Of a stretch of DNA of 64,000 bases, positions 43,970 through 53,265 are shown one piece after another. The notes beneath the pieces are model-generated. The model saw nothing but the letters and a program-made list of their open reading frames with translations. It searched no databases and had not been told where the DNA came from. Each line of letters starts with the position of its first letter. Position 1 is the first letter of the stretch. This DNA is from Segetibacter koreensis DSM 18137 (GTDB lineage Bacteria; Bacteroidota; Bacteroidia; Chitinophagales; Chitinophagaceae). The stretch is taken from assembly GCF_000374045.1 (NCBI RefSeq), contig NZ_KB893370.1:1-64000 (forward strand), given 5' to 3'. Position numbers and translations under genes: made by a program.

Positions 43970-44149
43970 TTATTGGTTTTGCTGGACAGGTTTATCAGTA
44001 TCTTTTTCAAGATCTGCATCAACTTTTTTTCCTTTCAGGTCGTCACTTGTTAAACCTTTTCCGTCTCCTTCAGGCGACTTCTCTTTCACATTTGTTTTGT
44101 TTTTTTCGTCGCTTTTTCCATAATCCTGGTTATCGTTTGAAACTGGCAT
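43970..44149 (-). CDS. small, highly charged unknown protein
   Basis: A 59-residue frame starting at ATG 44147-44149 and ending TAA at 43970-43972. It is almost wholly polar (MPVSNDNQDYGKSDEKNK, SPEGDGKGLTSDDLKGK) with no hydrophobic segment, probably disordered. It ends 5 bases before the shared hairpin at 43915-43965. The high share of Lys, Asp and Asn and the neat placement before a terminator argue for a real gene. Similar small hydrophilic proteins are common in Bacteroidota as general stress proteins, but I cannot name this one. Confidence 0.5.
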   Translation of the reverse strand: MPVSNDNQDYGKSDEKNKTNVKEKSPEGDGKGLTSDDLKGKKVDADLEKDTDKPVQQNQ

Positions 44150-44239
44150 AGTAGTAATTTTAATAGTGATTTATATAATCACGATGAAAACAATTATGCC
44201 ACAGCTAACAAATGGAGAATTTTTTTTTAACTTTCATTC

Positions 44240-44674
44240 TTACCCTGCGGTAATTACAAAGTCTGCACGCGAAGGTTTTTTATAATTTTTCCAGTCGTAA
44301 GTGCATACCTTTTTTACTACTTGCATCAGTTCATCAAAATCATCCGGCTTTATTACAAAAAGGTCTGCACCCTTCTCGTAGCAGGCATTGATACTATCGG
44401 TATTTTTTGTAGTAGAATATATAATCAAAGGCAGGTTTTTAAATTTTGGATTGCTTCTTATCTCAGTTAATGCCTCCAGTCCGTCCTTGTACGGCATATT
44501 AATATCCATAAAAACCAGGTCAGGAGGAACTTCCTTATGGAGGTAGTTCATCAAGTCATTTCCGTCATTAGCGCGTGAGAGGTTGATGTCTAACTGTGCA
44601 TGTTCGAGAGCTTCATTAAACAAATACGATTCTTCAGAATCATCATCCACCAATAATACATTAAGGTTGGGCAT
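44240..44674 (-). CDS. receiver-only response regulator
   Basis: A 144-residue CheY-like receiver. LLVDDDSEESYL holds the acidic pocket, DLVFMDINMPYKDG the phospho-Asp, IIYSTTK the Thr and FVIKPDDF the Lys. No output domain follows; the tail is basic (YDWKNYKKPSRADFV). It shares the layout of the stressosome receiver at 20255 but is not a close copy. No kinase is adjacent, so the partner is unknown. Confidence 0.88.
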   Translation of the reverse strand: MPNLNVLLVDDDSEESYLFNEALEHAQLDINLSRANDGNDLMNYLHKEVPPDLVFMDINMPYKDGLEALTEIRSNPKFKNLPLIIYSTTKNTDSINACYEKGADLFVIKPDDFDELMQVVKKVCTYDWKNYKKPSRADFVITAG

Positions 44675-45202
44675 AGAGTTTTTTTCACAGATATTAAACC
44701 AATTGGATTTCTTTAAGATAAAATTGGATTATAAAATAAAGGCATTGATATTTTTATAAACAAGGGCTGATATTATTACCAATTACCAAAATCAATACAT
44801 AAAACAAACACTTCCTTAAAAAAGGCTAATTTATGGTTGTAAATATTTTTTTTCAAATTTCTTTTTATAAATCACAAAATTATTAAACAATTCATCTTTA
44901 AAAAATATAAAATTTATCTCTTATATCTACTGTGTTGCTACTCTTCTATAGAAATAATAGTTTTTTAAAAATTATTTTTCCAGAAAAAATGTATGTATCT
45001 TTTAACCATAAGCAATCGTCATTTAAATTATATATACGATGGCAATGTTTAGAAAGATAATTTAATAGCCTGTTTTTTTTAAAATTTATTTGATTGCCAA
45101 AAAACGTTGGGTTATGTAAATAGTATATTTGATTTGCTTAAAAAAGTACAAAATTGTTTTTAAAATATCTTGTATCTGAAACAACCAAATCAATCCTTTA
45201 CT
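44675..45202. other. very AT-rich divergent intergenic region
   Basis: The 528 bases are extremely A/T-rich with many T and A runs and no plausible gene. The region separates the receiver gene (minus) from the acyl-CoA-binding gene (plus). A partial -7-like TATCTTGTAT lies 28 bases before the latter's ATG. No inverted repeat is convincing against the low complexity. Confidence 0.4.
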
Positions 45203-45541
45203 ATGACTAAATTAAATGCTCCAAGATTATTCTGCTGTCAAAATCATTTTTCCGAAACAGCAAAGGGTAGTTTAATGGAAATGAGATTACTATTTGAAAA
45301 AGCTGTAGCAGAATTAAATTCGATAAATACAAAAAATTGCAAGGAAACATTAATACGGCTTTATTCTTTATACAAACAAGTTACAGAAGGAGATATCAAT
45401 ATTCAACCTCCCAGAAATCCATTCGATTTTGTTGAAAAAGAAAAGTATGAAGCCTGGGCGTGTTTAAAGGGTAAATCAACAAAAGAAGCACAAAAGGAAT
45501 ATATACTGCTGGTGTATGAATTAAAAAAATTAACCTTGTAA
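45203..45541 (+). CDS. acyl-CoA-binding protein (ACBP family)
   Basis: A 112-residue protein. From ATG 45203 a short N-terminal extension (MTKLNAPRLFCCQNHF) leads into an ACBP four-helix domain: LIRLYSLYKQVTEGD, NPFDFVEKEKYEAWACLKG and STKEAQKEYILLVYELKKL. These match the YxLYKQ, K-x-x-AW and Y-x-x-x-V blocks that bind the acyl-CoA chain and CoA head in eukaryotic ACBP. It probably buffers long-chain acyl-CoA in the cytoplasm. It overlaps the end of the convergent glycosyltransferase gene by 12 bases. Confidence 0.85.
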   Translation: MTKLNAPRLFCCQNHFSETAKGSLMEMRLLFEKAVAELNSINTKNCKETLIRLYSLYKQVTEGDINIQPPRNPFDFVEKEKYEAWACLKGKSTKEAQKEYILLVYELKKLTL

Positions 45542-46747
45542 TTTAACTGCTTGATATACAGTATTAATTGAATTTCCAACAGTTTTATAAGCAAAAAGAC
45601 TGGCTGCGGTAAGAGCTATTTTTTCCCGGTCATAATTTTTATATGTTGTAAATATTGAAGTGAACGCATCTGTTAATTGTTGTTCATCTTCATTATTCAC
45701 AAGTATTCCGTTATTTGTATCAATCACCTCAGAGATACCGCCAACATTGGTACTAATGACAGGCAGGCCGCAACAGAGTGCCTCAAGGATGACGCAAGGC
45801 AAGTTTTCATACCGACTAAAGAGTACCAGCACTTGTGAAAGTGTAAGCATTTCTGCAACCTCGGGGTAAGAAACCGCTCCTGTAAAACGTACTGCATTTT
45901 CATCAAGACCAATTGATCTTGCATAAGTTAATACGTCTTGCGGGTAAGGCCCTACCATGTATAAACAGCCGCCAGAGAACAACTCAGTAAACTTCTTAAA
46001 TGCCCGCAGCAATGCTAACGGATTTTTTTGATAAACCATAGTGGAAACATGAACAAACCTGAACGTATTTTCTTGTACTAACTCTTTATCATAATAAAAA
46101 ACATCAGTATCAACTGCATTAGGAATAACAGTAGAAGGAATTGGTTTTACTAATGAATATACTTGCTTCTTCAGGTTATCCGTCACGGGAAGAAATCGTT
46201 TTACATTTTTAAAAACCAATTTTACCAACCATCGAAATATTACATTTCTATTACCAAGGTAGGCCGGGTCTTCCGGATAATAGATAGTCCAGTTTTCCGA
46301 TAAAATAAACGGTATTTTCCATTTTTTTGATAATAAAAAACCTCCTACCCCACCCCGTATTACTATGTACGAATGTATCAGCCGGGGTATTCCCCACCTG
46401 CTTTTGATAATTTCTGCATAGGCATACAGCAGTTTTAGATAACTAAGGTTAGAATAAATGGTATCGATCCACTTATTTCTTTTTGCAGGATACATTACTG
46501 TTATTTCGACAATATTTTCCGTTAGCTGCTTATATCTTGTTTCAATACCTGTTAGCGTTTGTGACTGGTCTTTTACAATGTATAAAACCACCTGTGGCAT
46601 ATATTGTCCTGCAGCTTTCACATGCCGCTGGTTAAAATCTCCTGTAAACACATCTTGCCAGGTAGGATACCAACCCGGCACTACCAGAATATAGTTATTC
46701 GAAGAAAGATGAACATCTTTTATTTCTGAATAATATTTTTCAGCCAT
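45530..46747 (-). CDS. GT4 family glycosyltransferase
   Basis: A 405-residue GT-B enzyme that transfers a sugar from a nucleotide donor during polysaccharide or glycan synthesis. The N-terminal half has VVPGWYPTWQDVFTGDFNQ (acceptor-side loop). The C-terminal half has RFVHVSTMVYQKNPLALLRA, YMVGPYPQDV and EALCCGLPVISTNVGGISEV (the E-x7-E-like donor motif). It overlaps the flippase gene by 28 bases, so the two are coupled; both likely act on the same surface glycan. Confidence 0.87.
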   Translation of the reverse strand: MAEKYYSEIKDVHLSSNNYILVVPGWYPTWQDVFTGDFNQRHVKAAGQYMPQVVLYIVKDQSQTLTGIETRYKQLTENIVEITVMYPAKRNKWIDTIYSNLSYLKLLYAYAEIIKSRWGIPRLIHSYIVIRGGVGGFLLSKKWKIPFILSENWTIYYPEDPAYLGNRNVIFRWLVKLVFKNVKRFLPVTDNLKKQVYSLVKPIPSTVIPNAVDTDVFYYDKELVQENTFRFVHVSTMVYQKNPLALLRAFKKFTELFSGGCLYMVGPYPQDVLTYARSIGLDENAVRFTGAVSYPEVAEMLTLSQVLVLFSRYENLPCVILEALCCGLPVISTNVGGISEVIDTNNGILVNNEDEQQLTDAFTSIFTTYKNYDREKIALTAASLFAYKTVGNSINTVYQAVKLQG

Positions 46748-48018
46748 TGAATATCTTCTTTATTAATACTCCAGTACTGCCCAAATGAAACAGTATGTTC
46801 TTTCTGAAGTATAAAAAATGAATACAAAAAATTAATAGTATACCCCGCTGTGCTTACTATAGCAGCCGCAAATATGCCATAGTGCGGAATAAACAGAATG
46901 TCGCCAGTAAGTATCACAAGTAACGCAACGCTTGCTCCCTGTACGTTGATTTTTACTTTATTGATCCCTCCGAAGTAAGCACTTAATATATACAAATTGC
47001 TCAAGGCCCAAATTCCCGGTAATAATAGCAAAAACGGCACATACATCAACTTAAAAGTTTGGCCAAAAACAAAAGGGAATACCCATTTTCCTGATAAAAT
47101 CATTACAAGAAAAAGAATAGAAAACAACATCGTTGTAATTCTGCCGATCCGCATAATATTATCTTTCATTTCTATAAGCGCCGAAACGCCACTGGCAGTA
47201 TGAGGAAAGACAACACTTGATATAATAGTTGGAATAACCAACAACATTTGCCCCAGCTTCGAAACCTGTATATAATTTCCCAATTCTGTGGCGTTGCAAT
47301 ATTTCTCGACAAACCAATAATCTACCCGGTACACTAGAAAGAAAATAACATTTGCTGCAAGCGACAATACAGCATACCGTATTAATAAACGAATGTGTGC
47401 AAAAACTGGTAACGATAAAGTTTTCCAGCTTTGCTTTTGCATGATAAAAGCTGCTGCAAGGGCAAATCCGGTAATTACAAAAAAAGTAAAATATAATTTA
47501 ATAATAAAAGAAGTGTCGGTATTATACGTTCCGGCTTGTTTTGGTATAATAATAATAACAATGATGTTTAGAACAGCCATTATAAAATTGGGGAGATAAA
47601 AATTTTTGTTTGCATAAAATAAAGCTGTAAAAAAATTTGTCATCTGTATGCCTCCTACATAACAAATAGCATAATAAAAATAATCGCTATGATTAATAAG
47701 TTCATCTTTTTTAAAAAGTGTGAAGTAAACCGCCAGGCCGGCGAAAACAATAAGGGTAACGAAGAATGACCAGGCTATTGAAAACCACGCCAGTTCACTG
47801 TCATTCATTTCTTTTTTTGAGGAGTAATAGGTAACCGAGTTCTCAATTGTCAGCCCCGCAATAATGACGATAAAAGAAAAATTATTGCTTACATAAAATA
47901 TCCATCCCGCGTTTCCTGCTTCAAAATATCTTGAAAGAAAGATATTCATGAGAAGCACTGTAACAAAATATAATCCTCTCCAAACTAAACTTTGTGCTAT
48001 TTGTTTTTGAAAACTCAT
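46720..48018 (-). CDS. polysaccharide flippase (MVF/Wzx-like)
   Basis: A 432-residue inner-membrane protein with about 12-14 hydrophobic segments. It has the early LVWRGLYFVTVLLMNIFLSR and GLTIENSVTYYSSKKEMND, a pattern of polysaccharide-biosynthesis flippases. It probably moves a lipid-linked saccharide across the inner membrane. The last residues overlap the coupled glycosyltransferase gene. No other glycan genes are in the window, so this is a small orphan pair. Confidence 0.82.
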   Translation of the reverse strand: MSFQKQIAQSLVWRGLYFVTVLLMNIFLSRYFEAGNAGWIFYVSNNFSFIVIIAGLTIENSVTYYSSKKEMNDSELAWFSIAWSFFVTLIVFAGLAVYFTLFKKDELINHSDYFYYAICYVGGIQMTNFFTALFYANKNFYLPNFIMAVLNIIVIIIIPKQAGTYNTDTSFIIKLYFTFFVITGFALAAAFIMQKQSWKTLSLPVFAHIRLLIRYAVLSLAANVIFFLVYRVDYWFVEKYCNATELGNYIQVSKLGQMLLVIPTIISSVVFPHTASGVSALIEMKDNIMRIGRITTMLFSILFLVMILSGKWVFPFVFGQTFKLMYVPFLLLLPGIWALSNLYILSAYFGGINKVKINVQGASVALLVILTGDILFIPHYGIFAAAIVSTAGYTINFLYSFFILQKEHTVSFGQYWSINKEDIQWLKNIIQK

Positions 48019-48198
48019 AAACCTTGTTAGTGGCTAAAAATACAATAGTTTGATAAACCCGCCTGGTTAATTATTTGACATTACCAAAGCTTCCGTTGCA
48101 ACTTCTTTCGTCATAATACTAACATAAAACACTAAAATTTTTATTTTATCACAATGATAGCGGACCTTTGCACCCCGATTGACAATTAAATATTAATA

Positions 48199-49083
48199 AT
48201 GATGGCTGGAATACTTGACCTCGTTGGAAACACACCTATGGTTAAACTGGAAAAAGTTCCGGTAAATAAAAATGTGACGATCTACGCAAAGCTTGAAGGA
48301 AATAATCCGGGCGGTAGTGTAAAAGACCGAGCAGCTTATGGCATGATCAAAGGAGCGATTGACCGGGGTGAAATAAGGCCAGGTATTAAATTAATTGAAC
48401 CAACAAGTGGAAATACAGGTATAGCATTAGCAATGATTGCCAGCCTTTTTAATGTTGATATAGAAATTGTTATGCCCGAAGATGCAACACGCGAAAGGGT
48501 ACTAACCATGGAGGCATTTGGCGCTAAAGTAATTCTTACGCCTAAAGAAAACTCAATGGAAGGTGCAATTGATTATGCGGTAGAACAGGTAGCTAAAGGC
48601 GGATACCTCATGCTAAACCAGTTTGGTAATCCTGACAATTATGGCATGCACTATAAAACTACGGGTCCTGAAATTTGGAGAGATACACAGGGAAAGGTCA
48701 CTCATTTCGTTTCTGCAATGGGCACCACGGGCACGATTATGGGCGTTTCCCGTTATTTGAAAGAACAAAACCCTTCAATACAAATTGTCGGTTGTCAGCC
48801 CAGTGAAGGCTCACATATTCCCGGCATACGTAAGTGGAAGGAAGCTTATTTACCTAAAATATTTGAAAAAGAAAGAATAGACAGCATTATAGAAGTTGAT
48901 GAAAAAGATGCTCGAATCATGACAAAACGTTTAGCGCGTGAAGAGGGAATATTTTGCGGAATGAGCAGCGGCGGTGCGGTGCATGCAGCAGTTGAATTAT
49001 CTAAAGAATTATCTTCAGGTGTCATTGTGAGCATTATCTGCGACAGAGGTGACAGATATTTGTCATCCGACTTGTTTGATTAA
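48199..49083 (+). CDS. cysM: cysteine synthase B (O-acetylserine sulfhydrylase)
   Basis: PLP enzyme making cysteine from O-acetylserine and a sulfur donor. It is 294 residues. The PLP Lys42 lies in GNNPGGSVKDRAAYGM, followed by the substrate loop EPTSGNTGIALAMIA. CysM traits include the Arg/Glu-rich EDATRERVLTMEAFGAKVI and CGMSSGGAVHAAVEL in the PLP phosphate site. Two adjacent ATG codons begin the gene; I use the first. Its own promoter-like GGACCTTTGCA lies about 30 bases upstream. Confidence 0.92.
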   Translation: MMAGILDLVGNTPMVKLEKVPVNKNVTIYAKLEGNNPGGSVKDRAAYGMIKGAIDRGEIRPGIKLIEPTSGNTGIALAMIASLFNVDIEIVMPEDATRERVLTMEAFGAKVILTPKENSMEGAIDYAVEQVAKGGYLMLNQFGNPDNYGMHYKTTGPEIWRDTQGKVTHFVSAMGTTGTIMGVSRYLKEQNPSIQIVGCQPSEGSHIPGIRKWKEAYLPKIFEKERIDSIIEVDEKDARIMTKRLAREEGIFCGMSSGGAVHAAVELSKELSSGVIVSIICDRGDRYLSSDLFD

Positions 49084-49269
49084 GAGGTAAGTTAACTGAG
49101 GTTCAAAGGCAGAAATCTTACCCTAAAGCATAAGGTTGAAAGTCTGAGCATCCCAGGTGTTACCATAATAATTTTTCTAAGGATCCCCTCTCGCTCATGC
49201 CTTGACCCATTGCCAGCTTAGATTTATTTAGTGTCTCTCTTTTGGCATAGTTTTAAACATAACTCATAC

Positions 49270-50511
49270 ATGCAGTCAAGCAAGAATTTTAAACTGATAC
49301 TAATATTAGGGCTGTTATCTGCTATCGGCCCTTTTTCAATTGATATGTACCTGCCAGGGTTTCCGGCTATTGCCGCAGATCTGCATACTACAGTCGCCAA
49401 AATTTCATTATCGTTATCAAGTTTTTTCATAGGCATTTCTGCCGGACAAATGTTATATGGGCCTTTACTTGATCGGTTTGGACGTAAAAACCCTTTATAT
49501 ATAGGTATCGCCGTTTATCTAATTGCTTCTGCAGGTTGTGCTATGGCCACCTCTGTAGATGCTTTAATCTGGTTACGATTATTGCAGGCTCTGGGCAGCT
49601 GCGCTGGTATGGTAGCTTCGAGAGCTATGGTAAGAGACCTTTTTCCTGTAAATGAAAATGCGAAAATATTTTCCCTTTTAATGCTTGTTGTTGGCGTTTC
49701 ACCCATTATCGCCCCCACTGTGGGAGGATACCTGAGCTCTCACTATAGTTGGCATTACCTGTTTGTTGTTCTGGCAATTATGGCTGCTATTATACTTGCT
49801 GCTGTACACTTTTACCTGCCGGAAAGCAGGCAACCCGACCCGGACTTTTCTCTCAAACCCAAACCGATTATCAATCGATTCCTTCAGGTTTCCAAAGAAC
49901 CTCAATTTTATACTTATGCGCTGGCAGGCTCTATTGCTTCTGCAGGATTGTATGCATATATTTCAGGTTCTCCTTCTGTTTTTATGGAGATATATAAAGT
50001 TACTGAACAACAATACGGATGGATATTCGCAATGGTGGCTGCAGGGTTAATTTCTTCAAGCCAGTTAAATACTTTATTACTAAGAAAATACAAAAGTGAA
50101 CAAGTGATCGCCATTTCATTACTTTGCCAGTCTCTTACCGGAATTATTCTTGTTTTGGGCAGTGTCTTCGGCTTCTTAGGGCTGTTCGCTACTATTTTTC
50201 TGTGTTTTATTTTTCTTAGTTGCCAGGGTTTTACATTTCCAAATACTTCCGCCCTTTCTCTTGCGCCCTTTAGTAAAACTGCCGGAAGTGCATCTGCATT
50301 ATTAGGAAGCATACAAATGGGGATTGGTGCGTTTACCTCTGCACTCGTTAGCTATTTAAATGATGGAACTGCTGTACCAATGACAATTGTGATGGCTTGC
50401 TGTGCTTTGATAAGTTTTACAATTCTTATTATAGGCAGTAGAATTATAAGAAACAAAGCAACCAGGCAAGAAGTTCAGGAAGAAACAGCCGAAATGATAA
50501 TTACATCATAA
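49270..50511 (+). CDS. Bcr/CflA family multidrug efflux MFS transporter
   Basis: A 413-residue inner-membrane proton antiporter with about 12 helices. I start at ATG 49270; a GTG at 49231 would add 13 polar residues. The Bcr/CflA signature is GPFSIDMYLPGFPAIAADL in helix 1, followed by QMLYGPLLDRFGRKNPL (motif A), and RLLQALGSCAGMVASRAMVR in helix 4. It exports drugs such as bicyclomycin or sulfonamides in related bacteria; the substrate here is unknown. It stands 187 bases after cysM, likely with its own promoter. Confidence 0.9.
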   Translation: MQSSKNFKLILILGLLSAIGPFSIDMYLPGFPAIAADLHTTVAKISLSLSSFFIGISAGQMLYGPLLDRFGRKNPLYIGIAVYLIASAGCAMATSVDALIWLRLLQALGSCAGMVASRAMVRDLFPVNENAKIFSLLMLVVGVSPIIAPTVGGYLSSHYSWHYLFVVLAIMAAIILAAVHFYLPESRQPDPDFSLKPKPIINRFLQVSKEPQFYTYALAGSIASAGLYAYISGSPSVFMEIYKVTEQQYGWIFAMVAAGLISSSQLNTLLLRKYKSEQVIAISLLCQSLTGIILVLGSVFGFLGLFATIFLCFIFLSCQGFTFPNTSALSLAPFSKTAGSASALLGSIQMGIGAFTSALVSYLNDGTAVPMTIVMACCALISFTILIIGSRIIRNKATRQEVQEETAEMIITS

Positions 50512-50678
50512 CTATTAATAAAACACGATAAACGGTACATGCTATCATCGTATTTTTTCTGCATTGAAATCAGAAAACCGAGAATACTTATAATTACTGA
50601 AATTGCGAGAAAACTAAATCCCGATGCAAAAAACTATTAATAGAAGCAGCGTTGCCTTTGAAATGAGGGCTTCATTTG

Positions 50679-50948
50679 TCATCTTTTTATCGAGAAATCT
50701 GAAAATTTCGTTTCTTCAAATTGCCTAACGGCTACCTCTGTTACGATTGCCTTTTTAGGCCCTTTTTTGCACCAGGATATAAATTGCTCCAATTGTTTTT
50801 CAGTTCCTGTCACAACTGCTTCCACCTCATCTCCGTGGGCATTTCTTACCCAACCGGTAACACCTAATTCATCTGCAATTTCTTTTGCTGAAGCGCGATA
50901 AAAAACGCCTTGAACAAGCCCCTTAACAGTCAGATGATATGTTGGCAT
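50679..50948 (-). CDS. acyP: acylphosphatase
   Basis: An 89-residue enzyme that hydrolyses acyl phosphates. VKGLVQGVFYRASAKEIADE carries the phosphate-binding loop and the catalytic Arg (FYR). GVTGWVRNAHGDEVEAVVTG carries the catalytic Asn (VRN). The C-terminus RQFEETKFSDFSIKR is typical. Single gene on the minus strand between the MFS and nicotinamidase genes. Confidence 0.95.
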   Translation of the reverse strand: MPTYHLTVKGLVQGVFYRASAKEIADELGVTGWVRNAHGDEVEAVVTGTEKQLEQFISWCKKGPKKAIVTEVAVRQFEETKFSDFSIKR

Positions 50949-51113
50949 ATTTTAAAGATTATTGAGTAATATTACCTATTTAACTCCTTGCAAGGTGGTA
51001 TCTTGTTGAGATGAACATCTTAACAAAGTAAAAGCTTTTTTATAATGAATAAAATAAATCAAAGTTGCAAAAAATGCCTATTTTGAGTTTACTGAAAATA
51101 AGAAGAAAATGAT

Positions 51114-51722
51114 ATGAGAGCATTATTACTAGTGGATATACAAAATGATTTTATTCCTGGTGGCGCACTTGCTGTCCCTGGCGGAGACGAAATTATTCCT
51201 GTTGCAAATGAGTTGCAGAATTACTTTGATCTGGTAGTAGCTACACAAGACTGGCACCCTGTTAATCACAAAAGCTTTGCAAGTAATCACAACGGAAAAG
51301 AGATATTTGAAGTAATTGATTTAAACGGAATGGAACAAGTACTTTGGCCAGAACACTGTGTTCAGGGAACTGAAGGAGCAGAATTTTCAAAGATGTTGGA
51401 TATGAATAAAATTGAAGCAATTTTTAGAAAAGGAACTGAATCAGAAATTGACAGCTATAGCGGCTTTTATGATAATGGACACCGTAAAAGCACCGGCCTT
51501 TCTAATTACTTAAAAGGCAAAAACATAAAGGAGTTATATGTAGCAGGATTAGCCGCCGATTATTGCGTTTATTATACTGCCAAAGATGCTTTAGCCGAAG
51601 GCTTTGCTACCTTTATGATAGAAGACGCAGTTCGCGCAATAAGCCAGGAAGGTTTTGAAAAAGCTAAAGAAGATATATTACGCAAAGGGGGAAAAACAAT
51701 TAAAAGTTTCAGTATTTTTTGA
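51114..51722 (+). CDS. pncA: nicotinamidase
   Basis: Converts nicotinamide to nicotinic acid in NAD salvage. It is 202 residues. LLLVDIQNDFIPGGALAVPG carries the catalytic Asp, TQDWHP and the following His residues form the metal site, FRKGTESEIDSYSGF carries the catalytic Lys, and AGLAADYCVYYTAKDAL carries the catalytic Cys. All are intact. Single gene. Confidence 0.95.
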   Translation: MRALLLVDIQNDFIPGGALAVPGGDEIIPVANELQNYFDLVVATQDWHPVNHKSFASNHNGKEIFEVIDLNGMEQVLWPEHCVQGTEGAEFSKMLDMNKIEAIFRKGTESEIDSYSGFYDNGHRKSTGLSNYLKGKNIKELYVAGLAADYCVYYTAKDALAEGFATFMIEDAVRAISQEGFEKAKEDILRKGGKTIKSFSIF

Positions 51723-51927
51723 AGGAATTTTTAATAAAATGATTTCCGGTTTTTGATTAATTAAAATAATTGAATTAATGGATAGGAAACAAGCAAGTTA
51801 AGGTGGAAGTGATTGCAACAATCAAACAGGTTTATGTGCTGCCTTTTAAATTACCTTTAAACCACTTCCTGTCCACTGGCATAAAATTTTAATAAATTAT
51901 ATCTCAAAACCATTTAAACAGTACGTT

Positions 51928-52143
51928 ATGCCACTTGATAATAATACGCCGAATGTGCGAAATAATCCTCAACCAAGACCAGAGGTTGCTGCTGAAAAAG
52001 AAACAGTAATTGCAGCACATGACCAGGCTGAAAAAGACATGGAAGAAGATGATGAGTTAAATACAAAACCAGCGCCCGAAGATGATCTGGATGAGGGAGA
52101 AATTGCACGGTTTGAAGATGGAGATGAAGGACCTGCTAAGTAA
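51928..52143 (+). CDS. small acidic unknown protein
   Basis: A 71-residue hydrophilic protein, rich in Asp and Glu (EKDMEEDDELNTKPAPEDD, DEGEIARFEDGDEGPAK). No hydrophobic segment or known domain. It is probably disordered. The gene lies 205 bases after nicotinamidase and is followed by a long imperfect hairpin before cydB. I do not recognise it. Confidence 0.55.
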   Translation: MPLDNNTPNVRNNPQPRPEVAAEKETVIAAHDQAEKDMEEDDELNTKPAPEDDLDEGEIARFEDGDEGPAK

Positions 52144-52162
52144 AGTTCCTGCAAAATGTCTG

Positions 52163-52225
52163 AGTTACCACGGAGAACAACACAAATACCCTTTATTTTA
52201 TCAGTTGTTGTTTTCTGCGGTAACT
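52163..52225. terminator. long imperfect hairpin between convergent genes
   Basis: Twenty bases at 52163-52182 can pair with 52206-52225 (AGTTACC / GGTAACT at the base) with one mismatch and two G-U pairs and a 23-base loop. It lies between the stop at 52143 and the cydB stop at 52249. There is no clear T-run, so it may be a terminator or another structured 3' end. Confidence 0.4.
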
Positions 52226-52248
52226 TCCTCTTAATATTTCCTTTCACA

Positions 52249-53265
52249 TCACTCTTTTACCTTAAAAACACGGAACAGAAATATAAACGCTGGTATTACC
52301 AAAACAAGGCCTACCATTAAAGCAATCAGTAGTTGCTTTAAAGTAGCATCGGGTGCATGAGTATTAAAAAAGGTTAAGTGATGTCCATCTTTTACGTTAA
52401 TAACTACAGGATACTGAATAGCGAACCAACCTGTTACAATTGCTGTTACCTGCAGGCCTATTGATGCACGTAGGTAAACGGCTTTTTTTGTGTGTATGAA
52501 ATGCAATATAACAGGGACAAGTAAAGCAACTACAGCTAAAGAAATTATACTTATCGGAGATTTTAGAAAATCAGAAACAAGGTTGTGTCCTTCCCATTGT
52601 GCAGCAATAAAAACGAGAATTCCAGAAGTTATCGTAGAAGCCATGGTATTTCGCGCAAGCCGTGTGTACTTATTTTTCTCTTTATCTTCATGTGCTTCAG
52701 GTATTAAAAAAACTGCGGCGATATAAGCAAAAAGACTAGTGGAAAATACGCCCATAATAAAACAAAAAACATTTAGCCATGGCGATACAAACATTTCATA
52801 AAACCCAACAGACTGGTTAAAAGTTATGCGGCCCAGTATCATGGCACCAAGAGTGATACCCAAAAACATAGGTGTAATAAAACTGGATGCTTTAAACAGG
52901 AAGGTATAGTATCTATGGCTTCGTCCATAACTAACATCATAATGCCGGAAAGTAAATGCTGAGCCGCGGAAAATAATGCCAATAAGCACCAGCATAAGTG
53001 GAATGTGAAGTACAAGCGATAAAGAAGAATAAACAAGCGGAAAGCCTGTAAATAAAATCACTACAGCTAATATAAGCCATACATGATTAGCTTCCCACAC
53101 AGGTGCTATAGCTCTTGTTATTGTTTTTTCTTCTCTTTTACCGGCAAAAATTTCTATAATACCTGCTCCAAAATCGGCCCCGCCAAGCAACGTATATAAA
53201 ACGAAGGAAGTTCCCAGTATAAGAATGATTAGTGCCAGCATGTAATTAAGATTTTGCAGATTCAT
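52249..53265 (-). CDS. cydB: cytochrome bd ubiquinol/menaquinol oxidase subunit II
   Basis: A 338-residue inner-membrane subunit of the high-affinity terminal oxidase. It has about nine hydrophobic helices. FVLYTLLGGADFGAGIIEIF is the typical N-terminal signature, followed by PVWEANHVWLILAVVILFTG. It pairs with cydA, whose stop it overlaps by 20 bases. No cydX-like small gene is visible after it. Confidence 0.94.
   Translation of the reverse strand: MNLQNLNYMLALIILILGTSFVLYTLLGGADFGAGIIEIFAGKREEKTITRAIAPVWEANHVWLILAVVILFTGFPLVYSSLSLVLHIPLMLVLIGIIFRGSAFTFRHYDVSYGRSHRYYTFLFKASSFITPMFLGITLGAMILGRITFNQSVGFYEMFVSPWLNVFCFIMGVFSTSLFAYIAAVFLIPEAHEDKEKNKYTRLARNTMASTITSGILVFIAAQWEGHNLVSDFLKSPISIISLAVVALLVPVILHFIHTKKAVYLRASIGLQVTAIVTGWFAIQYPVVINVKDGHHLTFFNTHAPDATLKQLLIALMVGLVLVIPAFIFLFRVFKVKE

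Noticed and set aside
44780-45160. possible origin-like or phage-like AT-rich region
   Set aside because: No DnaA-box cluster, dnaA/dnaN neighbour or iteron repeat was seen; it is simply A/T-rich intergenic DNA.
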